A DNA stretch of 10,959 nt, from the NCBI GenBank assembly GCA_017880745.1, contig JADGRR010000058.1:1-10959 (forward strand), read 5' to 3'. Origin of the DNA: Burkholderiales bacterium. Its GTDB lineage: Bacteria > Pseudomonadota > Gammaproteobacteria > Burkholderiales > SG8-39. Shown here in pieces: positions 6,864 to 10,959 of the stretch. The notes under the pieces were generated by a model that saw only the letters and a list, made by a program, of their open reading frames with translations, had not been told where the DNA came from and searched no databases. Both the position numbers and the translations under genes were made by a program. How positions within the stretch are numbered: position 1 is the first letter of the stretch; the number at the start of each line of letters is the position of its first letter.

Positions 6864-6889
6864 TTGACTCGGTTAATCGAGTGTATGAT
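6864..6889 (+). promoter_or_regulatory. Possible promoter/operator for the crotonase-ABC operon
   Basis: TTGACT (6864-6869) and TATGAT (6884-6889) match the -35 and -10 patterns, but the 14-nt spacer is shorter than the usual 16-18. An inverted repeat ACTCG-N6-CGAGT (6867-6882) fills the space between them, where a repressor or a DNA-distorting activator could sit. The start codon is about 70 nt downstream. Weak without mapping. Confidence 0.25.
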
Positions 6890-6959
6890 TTGTCACGCTG
6901 CGACTCGTCCGCGCCCGACGCGCCACGCTCGCCATTGCTTATTGCTCGGAGGAATCCCG

Positions 6960-7757
6960 ATGACGATCTCCAAAACCGACAAGATGATCGCCGAGAAGGA
7001 CGGCCCGATCGGCTGGATCACGTTCAACAATCCGGAGCGCCGCAACGCCGTCTCCATGGCCATGTGGGAAGCGCTGTCCGATATCGTGCGCGATTACGCG
7101 AAAGACGACGCCACCCGCGTGATCGTACTTAAAGGCGCCGGGGACAAAGCGTTCGTTTCCGGCGCGGATATCTCGGAGTTCCAGGAGAAGCGCTCCTCCC
7201 CGGAGACGACCAGGAGCTACAACCAGGCATCCGGGAAGGCGAACGAGGAGCTGATGCGCGTGGGCAAGCCCACCATCGCCATGATCCGCGGCTATTGCAT
7301 CGGCGGCGGTGTCTCGGTTGCATTATCATGCGACATGCGCATCGCCGCGGAGGGCGCGAAGTTCGGCGTGCCGGCGGCCAAGCTGGGGTTGGGCTATGAG
7401 GCCAAGGGCGTGCGCAAGCTGATGGACGTGGTGGGTCCGGCCTTCGCCAAGGAAATCTTCTTCACCGCGCGCCAGTTCACGGCCCAGGAGGCGGTGGCAA
7501 TGGGGCTGATCAATCGCATCGTGCCGGACGGACAGCTGGAAGCCTACGTGCGGGACTACGCGCGGGCCATCGCCGCGAACGCGCCGCTCACGGTGGCGTC
7601 GATCAAGAGTATCGTCGGCGAAATGGCGAAGGATGAGTCCGCGCGTGACACGGCGCTGTGCCAGCAGGTCGTCGACCGCTGTTTCGCGAGCGAGGATTAT
7701 GTCGAAGGGCGCACCGCCTTCATGGCCAAGCGCCAGCCGATTTTCAAGGGTCGCTGA
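6960..7757 (+). CDS. Crotonase-fold (enoyl-CoA hydratase/isomerase-like) protein lacking both hydratase glutamates
   Basis: A 265-residue cytoplasmic protein; ATG at 6960 is preceded by GGAGG 7 nt upstream. The frame is open further upstream, but that part has no ribosome site or family similarity. Crotonase features: NNPERRNAVSMAMWEAL (23-39), oxyanion-hole segment SGADISEF (67-74), GYCIGGGVSVALSCD (111-125), and the C-terminal RQFTAQEAVAMGLINRIV. In rat mitochondrial enoyl-CoA hydratase the catalytic Glu144 and Glu164 fall in GGGCELAMMCD and FGQPE. The matching positions here are Ser119 (GGGVSVALSCD) and Ala139 (FGVPA). CoA-thioester binding and the oxyanion hole look intact, so a different chemistry is likely (isomerase, hydrolase, decarboxylase or dehalogenase-like). 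Glu147 in GLGYEAKG might serve instead. First gene of an operon with an ABC importer, 107 nt upstream of its binding protein. Confidence 0.88.
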   Translation: MTISKTDKMIAEKDGPIGWITFNNPERRNAVSMAMWEALSDIVRDYAKDDATRVIVLKGAGDKAFVSGADISEFQEKRSSPETTRSYNQASGKANEELMRVGKPTIAMIRGYCIGGGVSVALSCDMRIAAEGAKFGVPAAKLGLGYEAKGVRKLMDVVGPAFAKEIFFTARQFTAQEAVAMGLINRIVPDGQLEAYVRDYARAIAANAPLTVASIKSIVGEMAKDESARDTALCQQVVDRCFASEDYVEGRTAFMAKRQPIFKGR

Positions 7758-7760
7758 ACT

Positions 7761-7793
7761 CCTGCGCGGGTGCGAGATTCGCACCCGCGCGGG
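7761..7793 (+). other. Strong intercistronic hairpin
   Basis: Starting 4 nt after the crotonase stop, GCGCGGGTGCGA (7764-7775) and TCGCACCCGCGC (7779-7790) form a perfect 12-bp stem with loop GAT. Three further pairs (one U-G) extend it to 15 bp. There is no T-run, so it is not a classic terminator. It may protect the crotonase message from 3' decay or reduce read-through into the transporter genes. Confidence 0.6.
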
Positions 7794-7864
7794 CCAGCAA
7801 GGTAAATTGTGGGCATGCCAAGTAAAACACCATAAGCGAATTACCATCCACCAGAGGAGGTTCC

Positions 7865-8914
7865 ATGAGCCCCAATACGATTCGCGGTTTTCTGGCGCTG
7901 CTGAGCGCCGCGCTGACCATCGCCGCCGCCCCGGCGCGCGCGCAGATGCCCGCGTGGGAGCAGCAATTGTACGAGGCGGCGAAGAAGGAGAAACAATTTA
8001 CCGTCTACACCGCCCACTACGACACCGAGACCATTGCCGACCTGTGCATGGCGTTCGACAAGAAGTACCCCGGTGTGAAGTGCAACTTCGTGCGCACCAC
8101 GGCGCAGGTCGCCTTCCAGCGCTTCCAGCAGGACCTGCAGGCCAAGCTCGCGGTGGCCTCCGTGTTCAGCAGCACCGACGTGAGCCACTATCCGGACCTG
8201 AAGAAGCGCGGACTCCTGATGACCTACCAGCCGCACAATCTTGCCAGGATGGTGGATTCCCTCAAGCAGTACAACGACAAGGACAATGACTACTGGGTCA
8301 CCGCCGCCGCCCTGGTGGTGATCGCCTACAACAACAGCCTGGTTTCCGAGAAAGACGCCCCGAAAAAGTGGACCGACCTGCTGGATCCGAAATGGAAGGA
8401 CAAGGTTTCGATCGGCCATCCCGCCTTCAGCGGCTATGTCGGAACCTGGACGGTGCTGATGCGCAAGCTGTACGGCTGGGACTACTTCGAGAAGCTGGAA
8501 AAGAACAAACCTCAGATCGGGCGCTCGATCAACGACACCGTGACCATGCTGAACTCCAAGGAGCGATGGGTGGCCGCCGGTCCGGAGGCGACGACCCTGC
8601 TCTCCCGCGACAAGGGAAATCCCCTGAGCGTCATCTATCCCACGGATGGCACCCTGCTGATGGTTTCGCCCACCGGCATTCCGAAGAGCGCTCCGGCGCC
8701 GAATGCCGCCAAGCTGTTCGTGGAGTTCCTGCTCGACAAGGAAGCGGCTGAAGTCCAGGTCAAGAACCATTCGCTGTCGGTGATCAAGGGAATCAAGCCG
8801 GCAGTCGGTGCCAAGCCTTTGGAGGAAATCAAGGTCATTCGGCCCACGGAGGAGGAGATCACCAAGGGCATTCCGGAGGTGAAGGAGAAGTTCCGCGATA
8901 CCTTCGGCGTGTAG
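7865..8914 (+). CDS. Periplasmic substrate-binding protein of an ABC importer (family 1, Fe(III)-type)
   Basis: A 349-residue exported protein with GAGGAGG 4 nt before ATG. The signal peptide is residues 1-26 (FLALLSAALTIAAAPARA), cleavage before Gln27. The mature protein has the two-lobed extracellular solute-binding family 1 pattern: EKQFTVYTAHYDTETI near the start, VFSSTDVSHYPDLKKRGLL, the crossover AALVVIAYNNSLV, then KKWTDLLDPKWKDKVSIGHP and late NAAKLFVEFLLDKEAAEVQ. Such proteins deliver ferric iron, 2-aminoethylphosphonate, thiamine, polyamines or organic acids to fused or paired permeases. I do not see the adjacent tyrosine pair that binds iron in FbpA-type proteins; the matching region reads WVAAGPEATTLLSRDKGNP. 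That argues against direct dityrosine iron binding. The permease gene starts 3 nt after the stop, so the two are coupled. Confidence 0.9.
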   Translation: MSPNTIRGFLALLSAALTIAAAPARAQMPAWEQQLYEAAKKEKQFTVYTAHYDTETIADLCMAFDKKYPGVKCNFVRTTAQVAFQRFQQDLQAKLAVASVFSSTDVSHYPDLKKRGLLMTYQPHNLARMVDSLKQYNDKDNDYWVTAAALVVIAYNNSLVSEKDAPKKWTDLLDPKWKDKVSIGHPAFSGYVGTWTVLMRKLYGWDYFEKLEKNKPQIGRSINDTVTMLNSKERWVAAGPEATTLLSRDKGNPLSVIYPTDGTLLMVSPTGIPKSAPAPNAAKLFVEFLLDKEAAEVQVKNHSLSVIKGIKPAVGAKPLEEIKVIRPTEEEITKGIPEVKEKFRDTFGV

Positions 8915-8917
8915 CCG

Positions 8918-10678
8918 GTGAACGAGGGCATCGCACGGCGCGCGGCCGCAGTTGCGCCATCGGCCGCGCCATCCGCGTTTGGCCAATGGTGGCTGCACCT
9001 GGACAAATTGTCCTGGGTGTGGTTTCTCGCCATCGCGCTGCTGTTGTTCCTGGTCGTGAACCCGCTGCTGCGCCTGCTGGTGGTCAGCTTCCAGCAGCCG
9101 GACACGGGGGCCTTCACCCTGGCCAACTACGCGGCGGCCTACAGCCGGTCGCGATATCTGGACGCGCTGGCGAAATCCCTGATCCTGGGTGTTTCCTCCG
9201 CGAGCCTGTGCCTGCTGTTCGGCGTGCCGCTGGCGTGGGCGGTGTCGCGCACGGACATGCCCGGCAAGGGCCTCATCTGGGTATCCATCCTGGGCACGTT
9301 CATCATTCCGCCTTATCTGGGCGCAGTCGGCTGGATGCTGCTCGCCGGCCCCAATGCCGGATGGCTGAACCGGCTGTTCATCGTCTTGACCAGCGTGGAT
9401 AAGGGGCCGTTCAACATCTACTCCATGACCGGGCTGGTGCTCGTCACCGCCTGCTACAGTTTCCCCTACGTGTTCGTGTTTACGAAGTCGGCGCTCGATC
9501 TGGTTTCCTCGGAAATGGAGGATGCGGCGAACATCCTCGGTTGCGGCAACCTGCGCACCACCCTGTCGATCACGCTGCCGCTGGTGCTGCCCGCCATCCT
9601 GGCGGCCCTCATCCTCGTGTTCCTGGAGGCCATTGCGTTGTTCGGTTCCCCCGCATTGCTGGCTCTGCCGGGGCGCTTTCACGTGGTCACCACCCAGTTG
9701 TGGCAGTTCTTCGAGTATCCGCCCAAGGTGGGCGTGGCCTCGGCCTACGCGATGCCGCTCTTGTGCATCACCATCTTCCTGTTCTGGCTGCAGCGCCGCA
9801 TCACCCACCGCAAAGGTTACGTCTCGCTCACCGGTAAAGGCGGGGAACGGCGGCCGATCAAGCTCGGCGGCTGGAAGTGGCCGATGCTCGGATATTGTCT
9901 GTTCGTCTGTACGCTGTCCTTCTTCATGCCCATGGTGGTGATCTGCCAGGCCGCACTGGCCAAGGCGTGGGGGCGCGGGTTCTCGCTGGATAACCTGACG
10001 CTCGACAACCTCTACTTCACGCTGTTCGAGAACACGCTGACGCGCAACGCCACAATCAACACGTTCGTGTACGCGGGCTCCGCCGCGCTCATCGCCGTCG
10101 CGCTGGCGCTGTGCGTGGCCTACATCGTAAACCGGCAGCTCGTCGGGAAGAATCTCGGCAACGTGCTGTCGTTCCTCACCATGGCGCCATTCGTGATTCC
10201 GGGCATCGTGCTCGCCATCGGTTTCTACGCCGCGTACACGCGACCACCGCTGCTGCTGTATGGAACCGCGTGGATTTTGATCCTGGCCTTTGCCACGCGC
10301 TTTCTGCCGATCGCCTATGCGAACACCAATGCGGCCATCCGCAGCATCAATCCCGAATTGGAGGACGCAGTGCGCATCCTGGGCGGCACGCGCTTCACCG
10401 CCATCCAACGGGTGGTGGCGCCATTGCTCAAGCGCAGCCTGGCCGGCGCGTTCATTCTGGTTTTCATTCCCGGCACGCGCGAGCTGAGTTCTGCCATCTT
10501 CCTGTCGTCGATCAATACCCAGGTGCTGTCCGTGCTGCTGTTCGACAAGAGCGACGAGGGCAACTTCGAAATGCTGGCTGCGATCGGGCTGATCCTGGTG
10601 ATCATTACCGTCGCCTTCATCCTGATCGGATTTCGCCTCATGGGCCGCGACTTCATGCTCAGGAGGACCGCGGCATGA
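8918..10678 (+). CDS. ABC transporter permease, two fused membrane domains
   Basis: A 586-residue inner-membrane permease starting at GTG (8918), 3 nt after the binding-protein stop. The ribosome site is weak, so translational coupling is likely. It contains two BPD-type permease domains in one chain, as in the FbpB/SfuB group, with about 12 membrane helices (the first near 35-60: VWFLAIALLLFLVVNPLLRLL). Each half has the cytoplasmic EAA loop that docks the ATPase: EDAANILGCGNLRTTLSITLPL near 201-222 and LEDAVRILGGTRFTAIQRVV near 480-500. Length matches fused permeases of the iron/anion family (about 550-590). The last codons contain AGGAGG followed by ATGA, which in a normal operon would start the ATPase directly; here a duplicated stretch of 218 bp intervenes. 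Confidence 0.93.
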   Translation: MNEGIARRAAAVAPSAAPSAFGQWWLHLDKLSWVWFLAIALLLFLVVNPLLRLLVVSFQQPDTGAFTLANYAAAYSRSRYLDALAKSLILGVSSASLCLLFGVPLAWAVSRTDMPGKGLIWVSILGTFIIPPYLGAVGWMLLAGPNAGWLNRLFIVLTSVDKGPFNIYSMTGLVLVTACYSFPYVFVFTKSALDLVSSEMEDAANILGCGNLRTTLSITLPLVLPAILAALILVFLEAIALFGSPALLALPGRFHVVTTQLWQFFEYPPKVGVASAYAMPLLCITIFLFWLQRRITHRKGYVSLTGKGGERRPIKLGGWKWPMLGYCLFVCTLSFFMPMVVICQAALAKAWGRGFSLDNLTLDNLYFTLFENTLTRNATINTFVYAGSAALIAVALALCVAYIVNRQLVGKNLGNVLSFLTMAPFVIPGIVLAIGFYAAYTRPPLLLYGTAWILILAFATRFLPIAYANTNAAIRSINPELEDAVRILGGTRFTAIQRVVAPLLKRSLAGAFILVFIPGTRELSSAIFLSSINTQVLSVLLFDKSDEGNFEMLAAIGLILVIITVAFILIGFRLMGRDFMLRRTAA

Positions 10679-10892
10679 GCAGGGAGCAGGGGCCCCTTCA
10701 GGGGATGCGACCGGCCGCGATTGCCGCCGGCCGCCGACAGTGGCTACGCTCGAACTGCGACAACGGAACGGAGGCGGCGCAAATGAGCCTAGGAGCAGGG
10801 GCCCCGCGAAGCGGGGATGCGAACCGGGCGATGGCGGCAGGACGCCGACAGCGCGGTCTGAGCATTGAGCTATTCGCACGGAGGCAGCGCGC
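10675..10892 (+). repeat. Tandem imperfect repeat (108 bp + 110 bp) carrying ribosome site and start codon
   Basis: Unit 1 (10675-10782) and unit 2 (10783-10892) both start ATGAGC. They share GAGCAGGGGCCCC (10684-10696, 10793-10805), GGGGATGCGA, CGCCGACAG (10732-10740, 10843-10851) and the end CGGAGGCRGCGC. Each has a hairpin: CCCC-TTCA-GGGG in unit 1, CCCCGC-GAA-GCGGGG in unit 2, a change that keeps the stem. The middle-to-late parts have diverged. A third ATGAGC at 10893 begins the ATPase. The set looks like a small hairpin element inserted and duplicated in the operon. Confidence 0.8.
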
Positions 10893-10896
10893 ATGA
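10675..10896 (+). CDS. Hypothetical 73-residue frame made of two tandem repeat units
   Basis: ATG at 10675 overlaps the permease stop (ATGA) and has GGAGG (10662-10666) 8 nt upstream. The frame ends at TGA (10894-10896), which overlaps the ATPase start (ATGA at 10893-10896). The product (73 aa) is basic and low in hydrophobic runs: MSREQGPLQGMRPAAIAAGR begins unit 1 and MSLGAGAPRSGDANRAMAAG begins unit 2; both then give AGRRQ. A second in-frame ATG (10783) with its own GGAGG lies at the unit junction. No known family is recognised. It may be a real coupled small protein, or only a ribosome path that keeps the ATPase coupled after an insertion. The clean overlap at both ends favours translation of the frame. 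Confidence 0.4.
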   Translation: MSREQGPLQGMRPAAIAAGRRQWLRSNCDNGTEAAQMSLGAGAPRSGDANRAMAAGRRQRGLSIELFARRQRA

Positions 10897-10959
10897 GCAA
10901 GCTGGTGCTGCGCACCGTATCCCGCACTTTCGGCAGCTTCACCGCCGTCGAGAATTTCA
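10893..10959 (+). CDS. ABC transporter ATPase, N-terminal fragment (runs off window)
   Basis: Only 22 codons are present: MSKLVLRTVSRTFGSFTAVE then NF. This is the usual first strand of an ABC ATPase (LxLRxVSRxFGxFxAVxN), ending well before the Walker A motif. GGAGG (10880-10884) lies 8 nt before the ATG. Position after the binding protein and permease completes an importer operon. The ATP-driven role is inferred from family and context; nucleotide-binding motifs are outside the window. Confidence 0.85.
   Translation, partial: MSKLVLRTVSRTFGSFTAVENF

Larger units (their letters stand above)
6436..6959. other. Divergent intergenic region
   Basis: About 524 bp between the barrel gene (minus) and the crotonase-like gene (plus), so both promoters should be here. 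An open minus-strand extension of the barrel frame covers 6436-6648 but looks noncoding. The part 6740-6790 is distinctly AT-rich and a likely promoter zone for the plus operon. It also contains the G6/C6 hairpin (6697-6712) and the inverted repeat at 6867-6882. Confidence 0.45.

Noticed and set aside
6843..6959. Upstream extension of the crotonase-like protein
   Set aside because: The ATG at 6960 has GGAGG at proper distance and matches the usual start of the family; the upstream residues resemble nothing and overlap the likely promoter.
7841..10942. A 1033-codon open frame on the minus strand, antisense to the ABC operon
   Set aside because: It mirrors the real plus-strand genes. Its product is rich in His, Gln, Arg and Glu in no recognisable pattern, as expected when GC-rich codons are read backwards. 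It has no domain or signal sequence and crosses several gene boundaries.
1..10959. CRISPR arrays, tRNA/rRNA genes, insertion sequences, phage genes
   Set aside because: No regularly spaced repeats, no tRNA T-arm pattern in a cloverleaf context, no transposase or integrase motifs were seen. The only tandem repeat is the two-unit one at 10675-10892.

Overview
The window looks like chromosomal DNA of a GC-rich Gram-negative bacterium, most likely a betaproteobacterium. The signs are outer-membrane beta-barrel proteins ending in phenylalanine, Sec signal peptides, periplasmic c-type cytochromes, strong GGAGG ribosome binding sites and dense GC-rich codon use. The taxon is inferred from protein flavour, not computed. 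I saw no tRNA, rRNA, CRISPR array, transposase or integrase.

Left part (1-6435) is loosely packed. From left to right it holds: a small secreted barrel-like protein (minus); a periplasmic cytochrome c fused to a cytochrome P460 domain (plus); a membrane diguanylate cyclase preceded on the minus strand by a lytic transglycosylase, as a possible two-gene unit; a secreted protein of unknown function with a CRP-like palindrome in its promoter region; and an outer-membrane 'transporter'-type barrel starting at TTG. Between the last two lies a convincing minus-strand intrinsic terminator. Just upstream of it is a hairpin whose loop reads CUCCUCC, so I propose a small RNA or a processed 3' UTR with an anti-Shine-Dalgarno loop. 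Gene-free stretches of 300-750 bp separate these units.

Right part (6960-10959) is a compact plus-strand operon: a crotonase-fold protein that lacks both classical enoyl-CoA hydratase glutamates, a periplasmic substrate-binding protein, a fused two-domain ABC permease, and the first 22 codons of an ABC ATPase. The layout suggests uptake of a small anion, metal complex or organic acid, possibly tied to acyl-CoA metabolism.

The most unusual feature is between permease and ATPase (10675-10892). Two diverged tandem units of about 108 and 110 bp each begin ATGAGC and end in GGAGG plus 8 nt. The real ATPase start and the permease end carry the same module, so the signal GGAGG-8nt-ATGAGC occurs three times. 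The duplicated stretch is an open 73-codon frame joined by ATGA overlaps to both neighbouring genes.
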